63,438 nucleotides of DNA, taken from JBOFOR01 sp051654865 (GTDB lineage Bacteria; Bacillota; Clostridia; Peptostreptococcales; Peptostreptococcaceae). The translations under genes and the position numbers were made by a program. Below the pieces are notes generated by a model that was given only the letters and a program-made list of their open reading frames with translations, had not been told where the DNA came from and ran no database searches. This document shows positions 47,201 to 55,794 of this stretch, in pieces. Location of the stretch: NCBI GenBank assembly GCA_051654865.1, contig JBOFYV010000141.1:1-63438 (forward strand). The letters run 5' to 3'. Within the stretch, counting starts at the first letter, position 1; each line of letters begins with the position of its first letter.

Positions 47201-47652
47201 TCTAAATTAATTACATCTCCTACTTTGTAAGTAGTCGTGTTTTGTAATAAAACTTCCTTTGGTACATACTTCTTCAAAGCAGCTTCTATAGATGTTACTA
47301 ATACTATATCTTCACCCTTAGCTAACTTTAATAACACCTTTAATTTTTTTGCTTCTTCATTCCTATCCTTTGCATCTAAGTGGTAGAAAAATATATCCGA
47401 AGATCCTAAATACTCTACCTTATCCTTCATATAAAAACTTAAATCATCATACATCTTTTTAGCCTCTAGATCATTACTAGCTACAAATACCATTTGTTTC
47501 TTCAAATCTTTGAATATAGAATATCCTATATGAGGTCTTTGAACTGGCAAAAGACCATTAATTAATAATGATCCCTTGTTAGTTTGTATGCAGTTTATTA
47601 CATCTTTATATTCTTTGGAATTTTGCAAAGGGTATACAAATACGTCGTTCAT
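44263..47652 (-). CDS. mfd: Transcription-repair coupling factor Mfd
   Basis: This large helicase removes RNA polymerase stalled at DNA lesions and recruits UvrA. Present in order are the UvrB-like N-terminal part, the RNA-polymerase-interacting domain (GDYVVHENSGVGRYTGIEQ), the SF2 translocase with Walker A GDVGYGKTE, the DEEQ box VIDEEQRFG, and the C-terminal TRCF domain. GAGAGGGG lies before the ATG at 47650-47652 (1129 aa), which I prefer over the ATG at 47676 that overlaps pth. Confidence 0.96.
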   Translation of the reverse strand: MNDVFVYPLQNSKEYKDVINCIQTNKGSLLINGLLPVQRPHIGYSIFKDLKKQMVFVASNDLEAKKMYDDLSFYMKDKVEYLGSSDIFFYHLDAKDRNEEAKKLKVLLKLAKGEDIVLVTSIEAALKKYVPKEVLLQNTTTYKVGDVINLEEMSNKLVSLGYERVSKIEGFGQFSIRGGIIDVFSLEYSDPIRMELFDDEIDSIRTFDVFSQKSTEKIKEFSITPSREFIYPENTEDSVTRIKKDIAKETNDDVFDNVDKISTKTYFQGVENYIDYIYTYENKSIFTYLREDALIFYNDISRVKERCENYLNEFRENYKLNLERGLAIKNQGKLLYTYSDLDFIAGGRKLILNSLLPKPVNDFNIKSIVNFEAREVPTFNAKLDVLVEELNRLKYNGYKILLATNTFDRAKKLHADLLDVGIESTLTQDRDTELKSSQIVIIPGRISNGFEYKTIKYVVITDNEMIGVHKRTSTSKSKKSKKGKKIESFLELNIGDYVVHENSGVGRYTGIEQITVNAIKKDYMKIVYQGGDNLYVPIDQMDKVQKYIGVEEDKVKLNKLGTNEWTRAKAKVKKEIEDMTKDLIELYAKREKTKGYSFSKDTPWQGEFESLFPHQETDDQLKAIEETKKDMESDKVMDRLICGDVGYGKTEVAIRAVFKACMDQKQVAVLVPTTILAQQHYNTFKERFENYPIRVEVLSRFKTPRQQKQIIEDAKKGLVDVIIGTHRIISKDINLPNLGLVVIDEEQRFGVKHKESLKQIKSTVDVLTLSATPIPRTLHMSLSGIRDMSVIEEPPLERHPVITYVTESKESIMQDEVEREIARGGQVFFVYNRVERIEEMASMIQRLVPDARVAVAHGRMTSKDLENIILGFLNKEFNVLVCTTIIETGMDISNANTMIVYDADKMGLAQLYQLRGRVGRSTRQGYAYLMYEKDKVLSEIAEKRLKAIREFTEFGSGFKIAMRDLEIRGAGNILGSQQHGHMAIIGYDLYVKMLNEAIRKVKGELIVEELDVEIDLSVNAYIPDNYISDELIKIEMYKKIASIETKEDMLEVQEELEDRFSDIPRAVETLLKIAYIKTLCKKLKIEKIRQIKDEILLVPATKYKTKEKIGYNIVTELETLLENMCSLKK

Positions 47653-47668
47653 ATACTTTCCCCTCTCA

Positions 47669-48229
47669 TTATCCATTGTATTTATTCATTGCTAAATCAA
47701 TATTATCTCTTATCATACAGTCTACTGCACGATAAGCTTTTTCTAAACCAGTTGCTAAATCATCAGATTCTTCTTTTCTAAATCTAGAAAGTACGAAGTC
47801 TGCTAAATCTTGTCCTGGCATAGGTCTAGAAACACCGACTCTTACCCTTGGAAAATCTGTAGAACCTAAGCATTTTATAATAGATCTCATACCATTATGA
47901 GTTCCACCACTTCCTTTTTTTCTTATTCTTAACTTTCCAACTTCTAAATCGATATCATCATAAATCACTATTATGTTTTCCATATCTACTTTATAGTATT
48001 TATATATATCTATTAAAGTTTCACCACTTAAATTCATATAAGTTTGTGGTTTTACTAATAAGACTTTTTCAGTTCCTATTCTACCTTCACCAATTAAAGC
48101 CTTATGTTTTATTTTCGTCACCGATATGCCATATTCCTTTGCTAAAATATCTATAACATTAAAACCTACATTATGTCTTGTATTTTCATATTGTTTTCCC
48201 GGATTACCTAACCCTACTACTACGTACAT
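47669..48229 (-). CDS. pth: Peptidyl-tRNA hydrolase
   Basis: The enzyme frees tRNA from peptidyl-tRNA that has dropped off the ribosome. The signature GLGNPGKQYENTRHNVGFNV contains the catalytic His, and the KPQTYMNLSG and GSGGTHNGMRSI motifs are also present. The 186-residue length is standard. It begins the pth-mfd-prsA unit next to the type IV pilus locus. Confidence 0.97.
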   Translation of the reverse strand: MYVVVGLGNPGKQYENTRHNVGFNVIDILAKEYGISVTKIKHKALIGEGRIGTEKVLLVKPQTYMNLSGETLIDIYKYYKVDMENIIVIYDDIDLEVGKLRIRKKGSGGTHNGMRSIIKCLGSTDFPRVRVGVSRPMPGQDLADFVLSRFRKEESDDLATGLEKAYRAVDCMIRDNIDLAMNKYNG

Positions 48230-48249
48230 TTTTATTCCTCCTATTCACT

Positions 48250-48855
48250 TTAAATTATGTGCATTATATTTTGCTGTGTAAGTATTACTATCATTGTCGC
48301 TAAAAATATACATGGCGCAAATGGTATATATGATTTTGGTGATTGTCTTTTTACTGCCATCATATATAATGCATATATCGCACCTATTACAAAAGAAATT
48401 ATTATCATCTCTAAGCTTCTTTCTATTCCTATACAAAAACAACACAAAGCATAGACTCCCACATCACCTGAGCCTACACCTTTAGTTAGTTTAACCATTA
48501 TATAAGGAATAATGAATCCTATCAATAGTCCCAATATATGACTATCTAAATTATCTTTTGTTATCAGTAATATTATACCTTGAATTATTATACCACTAAT
48601 TATAGTTATATCGTATATATACATTGTATAATAGTCTATTATAGATATTACTATTAAAAAGCAAACTAACATAGAGTACCTTAAAAACTCTTCATTTAAG
48701 CTATGTTTCATGTATAACATACTTATCAGTAATGGGGTTATTATATATAGGATTCTTTCTATTTCAGACTTGTTTATTTTATTTTCAGATGTTTGTATTA
48801 TTGAATATTGAATCAATTGTACCATAATTAAACTTAATATTATTATTTTTATCAT
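48250..48855 (-). CDS. Short type IV prepilin peptidase (PilD1-like)
   Basis: This 201-residue membrane aspartyl protease (A24) has six predicted helices. The two catalytic Asp are in IIDYYTMYIYD and GVGSGDVGVYAL (GxGD). It lacks the N-terminal Cys-rich methyltransferase-associated loop present in the second peptidase of the locus, so it may be cleavage-only. It is the last gene of the pilus region, directly upstream of pth. It starts 63 bases after the EIIC-EAL gene stop. Confidence 0.85.
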   Translation of the reverse strand: MIKIIILSLIMVQLIQYSIIQTSENKINKSEIERILYIITPLLISMLYMKHSLNEEFLRYSMLVCFLIVISIIDYYTMYIYDITIISGIIIQGIILLITKDNLDSHILGLLIGFIIPYIMVKLTKGVGSGDVGVYALCCFCIGIERSLEMIIISFVIGAIYALYMMAVKRQSPKSYIPFAPCIFLATMIVILTQQNIMHII

Positions 48856-48918
48856 AATCTAATATACTCATAGTAAGGTATTTAGATTATTGACTGCTTG
48901 TCTGAAATTTACACTGAT

Positions 48919-51012
48919 TTATATATATTTTTTTATATATTCTAAGCATTCATCACTTGAAAGTGGTTTACTAAATAAATATCCTTGATATAATCCATCT
49001 CCCATAGAATCTAAGATATGTTTTTGTTTATCTGTTTCTACAAATTCATTAACAATTTTTATACCTGTGGACTCACATAACTTATACATAGCACTCACTA
49101 TTCTTTGAGATTCTTCGTTTACATCTATATCTCTGATTAAGCTACCATCTATTTTTATAGAGTCTATTTTATACTTCTTTATATATAATATGGGATTATA
49201 TCCTACTCCAAAATCATCAATTGCTAATTTTATACCATTACTAGTTAATTCCTTTAACTGATTTTTAGATATATCATCTTCACCTACAGCAAAACTTTCT
49301 GTTATCTCTAACTTAATATTATTTGAATTTACTCCGTAAATATTAACCATCTCAACTAAAGAACTAGCAAAGTTTTCATCTCTTAGCTGTTTCGTTGATA
49401 TATTTATAGACATATCTATATTACTTTGTAGTTGATTGCTCCACTCAGAAAGCTGACTTATAGCTTCTTTTGAAATCCATTTTCCTAAATCATAAATTAA
49501 TCCTAATTCTTCTGCAATTATTATTATTATATTCGGAGGTATATTTCCAAATTCTTTATGCTTCCATCTTAAAAGAGCTTCTACTCCAACAACGCGTCTA
49601 TTTTTATCAAGTTGCGGTTGATACTCTAAATACAATGGATTGTTGTTTTGATTTTTTTCTTTTAGTATTTTTTTCAAATCAACCCCTAAAAATATACCTA
49701 TATCTCCTATATTATCTATCCTTTTATCTAAATCTAATTTATTTAAACCTTCTGAGAATACTTCTTCTTTTAGATTATTAAATGCAACTTCTCTTTCTTT
49801 TTGTTTTATTGCATCAGATACTCTTACAAAAGGAGTATATATAGCTACACCTACACTTATATTTATAAGTTGTACTATAATTCCACTATACCCACCTGTT
49901 AACTCATATGCATTATAAATAATTGGGTCTATCCAACTTATATTAGTATTAACTATTTCCATAAAGCCCACTTGTACTAGTACATAACTCACTATATATG
50001 AAACTATTGGCACAATTATAAATGGAATTATATATATAGGATTAAACAGTATTGGTAACCCATACATAATTGTTTCATTTATATTGAATACACTTGGTAT
50101 TATAGATATTTTAGCTATTTTTTTGCTGTATTTATTAGTACTATATATAATTATCGCTATTATTAAACATATAGTATTTCCTGATCCACCTATACTACTA
50201 AATGTATCTACATACAACCTATTAAAGCTAGATTGATGGATTATTAAATCTCCTCCATGACCACCTATCGTCCACAATGCATTGTTTAAAAATATATATT
50301 TTAAATCATTAAAAAATCCATTTGTTCCGTATATGATTGTATCATTTAATTTATTCAATACGTATAAATACTCATCTTTTATTAAAAAAGTTATTATAAC
50401 TAACAATGTTATAGTTATTATAGATGGAAGTATCGATAAAAAAGATAGCCTCACGACTTTATCATAACTATTTATTAAATCCTTTTTTGTCTCTAAAATG
50501 TAGTAATATACTTTAATGTAAATTTCACTAGATACTATACCAATTACTATAGATATTAACGTCCAATTTGCATCTATAATTACACTACTGCTTAATTCAA
50601 AAACATTATCTATTTTTAAGATATTATTAAAAATAAGTGCCGCAGTTATCCCTATAAAACCTACAATATTAATACTTATATTATTACCCATATAGTTTAT
50701 ATTTGATTTTTTACTTACCCGTATCTTCGCTAATTCGCTACATACAGATATTATAGTTAAAATCTTCATTATCTTATAAAGAGAGTTATATATTTGATCA
50801 ACTATAACTTTCCAGTTACTAGCCAATAATCCTTCCATTGATTTATTATAAATTTCGCTATCTATATTAAGCATAAGTATTAGTATACAATTTATTAAAA
50901 TTATAGGTTGAACCTTTAGTAAGCCATACCTTATGGACTTTATCCACGTATTATTATAAATTTTATACGTAGTTAAATACATACTGTTATACATAGTATT
51001 TTCTTGTTTCAT
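48919..51012 (-). CDS. Membrane EIIC-EAL fusion, candidate c-di-GMP phosphodiesterase
   Basis: The first 430 residues form a polytopic domain like the EIIC permease of the lactose/cellobiose PTS family, including the loop GGHGGDLII. It is fused to an EAL domain (about 455-695) that hydrolyses c-di-GMP. All expected residues are present: E478-A-L, N537, E569, D599-D600 (IDDFG), K620 (SIKIDG), E656 (NEFVET) and Q676 (YQGYLFSKPL). No EIIA or EIIB domain or gene is nearby, so it is more likely a sensor of a sugar or other ligand than a transporter. It is inserted between the two prepilin peptidase genes and has its own upstream region. Confidence 0.88.
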   Translation of the reverse strand: MKQENTMYNSMYLTTYKIYNNTWIKSIRYGLLKVQPIILINCILILMLNIDSEIYNKSMEGLLASNWKVIVDQIYNSLYKIMKILTIISVCSELAKIRVSKKSNINYMGNNISINIVGFIGITAALIFNNILKIDNVFELSSSVIIDANWTLISIVIGIVSSEIYIKVYYYILETKKDLINSYDKVVRLSFLSILPSIITITLLVIITFLIKDEYLYVLNKLNDTIIYGTNGFFNDLKYIFLNNALWTIGGHGGDLIIHQSSFNRLYVDTFSSIGGSGNTICLIIAIIIYSTNKYSKKIAKISIIPSVFNINETIMYGLPILFNPIYIIPFIIVPIVSYIVSYVLVQVGFMEIVNTNISWIDPIIYNAYELTGGYSGIIVQLINISVGVAIYTPFVRVSDAIKQKEREVAFNNLKEEVFSEGLNKLDLDKRIDNIGDIGIFLGVDLKKILKEKNQNNNPLYLEYQPQLDKNRRVVGVEALLRWKHKEFGNIPPNIIIIIAEELGLIYDLGKWISKEAISQLSEWSNQLQSNIDMSINISTKQLRDENFASSLVEMVNIYGVNSNNIKLEITESFAVGEDDISKNQLKELTSNGIKLAIDDFGVGYNPILYIKKYKIDSIKIDGSLIRDIDVNEESQRIVSAMYKLCESTGIKIVNEFVETDKQKHILDSMGDGLYQGYLFSKPLSSDECLEYIKKYI

Positions 51013-51093
51013 ACCGTATTTCCTTCCTTTTTAACTATATCTTAAATTTCCCAAAATGAATTCATATCAAACATTGTAATTATACAAAAAATT

Positions 51094-51133
51094 AAATTAC
51101 CTATAATTATTTTTAAATAATTATAGGTAATTT
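51094..51133 (-). terminator. Terminator of the pilus operon after pilD2
   Basis: A 19-bp nearly loopless inverted repeat (51115-51133 with 51094-51112) is followed leftward by TTTAATTTTTTG, just after the pilD2 stop. The EIIC-EAL gene beyond it is therefore a separate unit or expressed by read-through. Confidence 0.8.
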
Positions 51134-51134
51134 T

Positions 51135-51914
51135 TTATATAAATAAACTTATATATGCATCTATAATCTGATTTCCATATAACATAGAGATTACTCCTGC
51201 TATAGATATAAAAGGTCCAAAAGGTATCATAGAGCTGAATTCTTTTTTCTTTATTTTGCTATATGTTATAAGTACCACGCCATATATAGCTCCGACATAT
51301 ATACTTAGTAATACTACTAATAATCCTAACTTTATTCCTAAGAATAAACCTAGCATAGCATACAATTTAATATCTCCACCACCCATAGCTTCTTTTTTTA
51401 TCAGTAGTTCGATTAGATAAATTGCTAATAATACTCCTCCACCACAGATAAGTGCTCCTAATAGCCCTTCTTTTATACCTACGCCATATGGTGTTATGTT
51501 TACTACTGTTGCTACTATACTACCTATTATGATTAGCCCATCTGGTATTATGTAGTGATCTAGGTCTATGAAGGTTATTATTATAAGTAGCGATACTAAG
51601 AACATATAGTATATTGTGGTAAAACTGTATCCAAAGTATATATACACAGTGGCAAATAGTATTCCTGTTAGTAATTCTACTAGTGCATATCTTGATGATA
51701 TTTTTTGTCCACAGTATCTACATTTTCCTCTTAGTAACGTCCAGCTTAGTATTGGTACTAGGTCCATTGGTTTTAGTCGTGTGTTACAGTTGTAGCAATG
51801 TGATGGTGGATTTGATATTGATAGTTTTTCTGGTATTCTGTATATGCATACGTTGAAAAAGCTTCCGAATGTTATCCCCATTATAAATGATACTATTGTA
51901 AAATATATTTCCAT
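51135..51914 (-). CDS. pilD: Type IV prepilin peptidase, full form (PilD2-like)
   Basis: This bifunctional membrane enzyme cleaves prepilin leaders and N-methylates the new Phe. It has the zinc-type loop with two CxxC pairs (HCYNCN and CRYCGQ), and catalytic Asp residues in FIDLDHYIIPD and MGGGDIKLYAM. Eight helices and 259 residues are usual. It is the last gene of the pilB-to-pilD operon, three bases after pilT. Confidence 0.94.
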   Translation of the reverse strand: MEIYFTIVSFIMGITFGSFFNVCIYRIPEKLSISNPPSHCYNCNTRLKPMDLVPILSWTLLRGKCRYCGQKISSRYALVELLTGILFATVYIYFGYSFTTIYYMFLVSLLIIITFIDLDHYIIPDGLIIIGSIVATVVNITPYGVGIKEGLLGALICGGGVLLAIYLIELLIKKEAMGGGDIKLYAMLGLFLGIKLGLLVVLLSIYVGAIYGVVLITYSKIKKKEFSSMIPFGPFISIAGVISMLYGNQIIDAYISLFI

Positions 51915-51916
51915 AT

Positions 51917-52981
51917 CTAATATCTATCTCCCACTAATCTGTTCGTATAATCAAAATCTGTACATCTACTTAATGCCATTTCTCTTGATATTTTTCCTTT
52001 TCTAAATAAGTTAACTAACTCTTGATCCATAGATTGCATACCTATTTTAGAACCAGTTTGTATCATATTTGGTATTTGATAAGTTTTATTTTCTCTTATT
52101 AGGTTTCTTATTGCTGGAGTAGCTATCATTACTTCTAACGCAGCTACTCTTTTTCTTCCATCATTAGTTTGTAATAGTTGCTGTGATACTACACCTTCAC
52201 ATACTGTAGACAGCTGAGTCCTTACTTGCTGTTGTTGTTCTGATGGAAACATATCTACTATTCTATCTATAGTCTTAGCAGCTCCTACTGTATGTAATGT
52301 TGAAAATACTAGATGTCCTGTTTCCGCAGCTGTTAATGCTATTGAAATAGTCTCAGGGTCACGCATTTCTCCTATTAATATTACATCCGGATCTTGACGA
52401 AGTATAGCTCTTAATGCAGAGTTAAAACTTTCTGTATCTTGACCTATTTCTCTTTGATTTACTAAACTACTTTTATGGTTATGTACATATTCAATTGGGT
52501 CTTCTAATGTTATTATATGCCTTTGTTGATTTTCATTTATAATATCTATAAGGCTTGCTAGCGTGGTACTTTTACCACTTCCCGTTGGTCCAGTTACTAA
52601 TACTAATCCTTTGTGTTTTTCTGTGAATGTTTTTAGTACTTCTGGTAGTCCTAATGTCTCGAATGACGGTATTGTTGATGTTATTGTTCTTATTGCTATT
52701 GCATAGTTTCCTTTTTGTTTATATGCATTTACCCTGAACCTATCACCTGTTTCTTCAAGAGCTACTGAAAAATCAGCTTCTCCGCTTTCCTGGATTCTCT
52801 TGAAGTTTTTAGATCCTGCTATTTCTCTTGCCATTTCTTCTGTGTCTTCTTTTGTTAGTATTCTATCGTATAGTTTTATGAATTTTCCTTTTGTTCTTGC
52901 TATAGGTGTACTATCTACTGTTATATGTATATCTGATGCACCTAACTCTACTGCTATCTTTAGTAGTCCAAATATGTTCAT
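51917..52981 (-). CDS. pilT: Type IV pilus retraction ATPase PilT
   Basis: This hexameric motor takes pili apart for twitching. It has the PilT-type N-terminal PAS-like part and ATPase core with Walker A TGPTGSGKSTTL, the Asp box (EDPIEY), Walker B (ILIGEMRD) and His box (TAAETGHLVFSTLHT). The C-terminal AIRNLIRE region is the PilT signature of retraction motors. The 354-residue length is standard. Its presence predicts retractile pili. Confidence 0.95.
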   Translation of the reverse strand: MNIFGLLKIAVELGASDIHITVDSTPIARTKGKFIKLYDRILTKEDTEEMAREIAGSKNFKRIQESGEADFSVALEETGDRFRVNAYKQKGNYAIAIRTITSTIPSFETLGLPEVLKTFTEKHKGLVLVTGPTGSGKSTTLASLIDIINENQQRHIITLEDPIEYVHNHKSSLVNQREIGQDTESFNSALRAILRQDPDVILIGEMRDPETISIALTAAETGHLVFSTLHTVGAAKTIDRIVDMFPSEQQQQVRTQLSTVCEGVVSQQLLQTNDGRKRVAALEVMIATPAIRNLIRENKTYQIPNMIQTGSKIGMQSMDQELVNLFRKGKISREMALSRCTDFDYTNRLVGDRY

Positions 52982-53005
52982 TTTGTTACTCCTTTTACTA
53001 AGCTA

Positions 53006-54037
53006 TTAGTTTTCATATGAGATTACATTATATTTTATACTTTGCTTATCTTTATCAAAATAAAATTGTATATTTTGATTCACTTCATATGCATATGATA
53101 TAGATTTAATAAGTTTTTTATTTATTTCATTGTTTAAGTTAGTAAAGTCTATTTCTGCAATTTTGCCATTATCCATATATACAGCCACTCCGTTTTTAAT
53201 ATTTACGTCTTGATTATTTTCATTTAAATCTTCAAATTTCAATATACTATTTTTTGAATCAACCTTAACATCATAAAAAGGTAAATGTATATCTATTAAT
53301 ATACTATCTAAGTCTGGCGGATTAGTTTCACCCGAACCATACATATTTAATCTACATTTAATTTCCTCCATATACGAAATCATTTCTTTAAATCCATCTA
53401 TAGCTTTATTTTTATCACTAGAACTCGCATTACTATTTTTTATTTCTATTTCTAAGCTTTCCATCATTCCTATAAATGTATTTATACTACTCTCAAATTT
53501 TTTATGATCATAATTAAGTCCATTATTTTGAGTCATTATGTTATCTACAACATCTCTTATATTTTTAAAATAATAATTTAATAGATCATTAGCTTTTCCG
53601 TCACCAACTATTAACCTTATATTATTAAATAATATCGTATTGTAGTTACTATGTAGGTTTATTTTACCTTGTATAATATCATTCCATATAAGATTTGCAA
53701 ATCCGTCTCCTTGCCATATTCCATTAGCAACTTTTGGGATTCCATTTTCATCAAAATATACTTTTGGGCAGCCATCGTTCTCATTATGAACTTTATTTTT
53801 TAAATATAGTTTATTATCTATTTTATCCCATATTTGATTTTGTATATCATAAATAGCCTTTTCTATTCCAGATTCTGACATATATATAATTTTCTTATTT
53901 TCATATGTATTTTTACTTGATTTTAGTTGATTTGCTATTTGCTTAGTTATATACATACCTAATATAGAAACAATAATTACACAAAATATAGAAACCATCA
54001 TAGCTGAACCTGAATTATCTTTTAGTTTATTTTTCAT
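53006..54037 (-). CDS. PilX/PilK-like minor pilus component
   Basis: This 343-residue protein has a short cytoplasmic N-terminus and one hydrophobic helix (about 11-32), and starts with NSGSAMMVSIF rather than a canonical prepilin site. Such GspK/PilX-type proteins cap or prime the pilus. The remainder is hydrophilic and has no motif that I recognise. It stands between pilU and pilT, as pilK does in C. difficile, from which I take the name. Confidence 0.8.
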   Translation of the reverse strand: MKNKLKDNSGSAMMVSIFCVIIVSILGMYITKQIANQLKSSKNTYENKKIIYMSESGIEKAIYDIQNQIWDKIDNKLYLKNKVHNENDGCPKVYFDENGIPKVANGIWQGDGFANLIWNDIIQGKINLHSNYNTILFNNIRLIVGDGKANDLLNYYFKNIRDVVDNIMTQNNGLNYDHKKFESSINTFIGMMESLEIEIKNSNASSSDKNKAIDGFKEMISYMEEIKCRLNMYGSGETNPPDLDSILIDIHLPFYDVKVDSKNSILKFEDLNENNQDVNIKNGVAVYMDNGKIAEIDFTNLNNEINKKLIKSISYAYEVNQNIQFYFDKDKQSIKYNVISYEN

Positions 54038-54057
54038 CTATATTCCCTCCATATGAT

Positions 54058-54525
54058 CTAGGTATCTAATATGCTTGTATTTAGAATTGTTTTTTTCTTG
54101 CTTAAATTTGTATTAACTTCAGCTTTTATAGCGTATAAGTATTTATTTGCACTTCCTTTTTCTCTTGTTAGTATTATTTGTATTCTATAAGTACTATTGT
54201 CTGAAGTTTTATGTTCAAAGCTTTCTTCTATCTTATCTTCCTTCTCTTCTAATTGTATATTCTTTTCATTTATTGTTCCTTGTGAATCTATACTATATTT
54301 TAAAGTTAAAGTTTTTAATGTATCGTCTTTTTTCAATTGACTTCTTATATTTTCAATTTGTGTCTGCGCTATTTGCATAGCCTTTATATCTTTTTCATTT
54401 TTAGAATTACTTAATATACTTGAATTAGCAATTCTAAAAAATGCTAAAGCTATGATTGATACTATACTAATAGCCACCAATAATTCAATTAATGTAAAAC
54501 CTTTTTTATTATTTATAATAGTCAC
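54058..54525 (-). CDS. Type IV minor prepilin (PilU-like)
   Basis: This 155-residue prepilin has a short basic leader and a class III cleavage site before Phe in KKGFTLIELLVAISIVSII, with Glu at +5. The helix is followed by a small globular domain (about 40-150). It follows pilV by 13 bases. The name follows the C. difficile locus order; exact role is unknown. It is one of the two proteins here with a perfect prepilin signature. Confidence 0.9.
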   Translation of the reverse strand: MTIINNKKGFTLIELLVAISIVSIIALAFFRIANSSILSNSKNEKDIKAMQIAQTQIENIRSQLKKDDTLKTLTLKYSIDSQGTINEKNIQLEEKEDKIEESFEHKTSDNSTYRIQIILTREKGSANKYLYAIKAEVNTNLSKKKTILNTSILDT

Positions 54526-54538
54526 CTCCTGGTTAATA

Positions 54539-55747
54539 CTATTCCTTTGAATGTCCTAAGTTTATAATTATATCTTCATAATCAGAGTTAAGGTTTAATC
54601 TCATTTTTCCGTCTATAACTATACTTTCTTGTCCAAAACCATTTCTAGTGCTGTCAATTTTTATTATTTGCGTTTGATCTATTTTTTTATTTTTTATAGG
54701 AGTATAATAACCTCCATTCCCTTTATATCTTACTGTTATTGTTAAATCTTCTACATTTGCATTTCCATATAAAGAAAGTTTGATTTGATTATAATTCTCT
54801 TTTGGAAACTCTGCGTTATTTTGAGCTGACGCATTTGATTTTCCTTCATCCATACTTGTTGTAACTTTTCCATTACTCGAACCTGATTCTATTAGTGCAT
54901 ATATTTTTTGTGTGCTAGTTATAGGATTATATTTTTTACCAATGGAATTATTATTAGAATTTCCTTTTGGACCTGCATCTGACCATGCATATCCATCTTT
55001 GTACTTAAATCTTATATATGCACTATTACCTTCAAAATCTGGATCTTCCTCTGGTTTTACCGGAGGTTGTGGCTCTTCTGGAGGTTGAGGTTCTCCCTCT
55101 ACCTCTGCTATATTAATTCTTGGTGAAACATCAAATGAGTATTCTTTGTCCTTGCTATCACTATCATAATATATACCTACTGAATATAAATTTATATCTG
55201 AGTTATATTTATCTATATTAAAAGGTTTAACATTTTCCTCTATAAATGTCTTAATATCTACATTATTATCTTTATAATAAAGAGTATTTTGATTATTAAC
55301 CAACTCTAAATCACTAACTACTACATCATTTTCTTGCTTACTTTTTCTGTTTACACTATATTTGCCTCTTAACTTATTTTTTTCAATTTTTCCCTCGTGC
55401 TTAATTTCATATTCTACCTTATCTACTACACTCTTGCCTTCACTATGATTAACCGTATCTATAGTATAATAGTAACTTTGTCTATATAAACTATTATCTA
55501 AATCTATCTCTACATTATTATTTTTAGGGACTATATCTTTATCAGCCTCTAATATCTCTATATCTTTAGTCACGTATTTATTAATTAAGTTAGTTGACAT
55601 CTGAGACTTAGATATATATTTTTGGCTACTCGTAGTTTTATTACTTCCATTTATAACACCATATCCCACAAAAATAACTACACTTAAAATAGCTATAGCT
55701 ATAATTAATTCCAATAAAGTAAATCCTTTATTATTAACATTCCTCAA
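54539..55747 (-). CDS. Large minor prepilin with proline-rich linker (PilV-like)
   Basis: This 402-residue prepilin starts with a leader and cleavage site KGFTLLELIIAIAIL (Glu at +5). A pilin-like globular part (about 35-214) is joined by a short Pro/Glu-rich linker (216-240, EPQPPEEPQPPVKPEEDP) to a C-terminal domain of about 160 residues (241-402). That domain is rich in Tyr, Asn and Gly and predicted to be all beta strand. Such a layout suits a tip-located adhesin. The C-terminal domain family is unknown to me. It starts 47 bases after pilO. Confidence 0.87.
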   Translation of the reverse strand: MRNVNNKGFTLLELIIAIAILSVVIFVGYGVINGSNKTTSSQKYISKSQMSTNLINKYVTKDIEILEADKDIVPKNNNVEIDLDNSLYRQSYYYTIDTVNHSEGKSVVDKVEYEIKHEGKIEKNKLRGKYSVNRKSKQENDVVVSDLELVNNQNTLYYKDNNVDIKTFIEENVKPFNIDKYNSDINLYSVGIYYDSDSKDKEYSFDVSPRINIAEVEGEPQPPEEPQPPVKPEEDPDFEGNSAYIRFKYKDGYAWSDAGPKGNSNNNSIGKKYNPITSTQKIYALIESGSSNGKVTTSMDEGKSNASAQNNAEFPKENYNQIKLSLYGNANVEDLTITVRYKGNGGYYTPIKNKKIDQTQIIKIDSTRNGFGQESIVIDGKMRLNLNSDYEDIIINLGHSKE

Positions 55748-55794
55748 AATATCACACCCTTTCTATCTCTTCAAAAAAAACGCTCAAACTAACA

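Noticed and set aside
48245..48445. 66-codon minus-strand ORF overlapping pilD1
   Set aside because: Out-of-frame with the intact prepilin peptidase and without its own start signal.
48919..50230. Functional sugar PTS transporter
   Set aside because: Only an EIIC-type domain is present and it is fused to EAL; no EIIA, EIIB or catabolic genes are close by.
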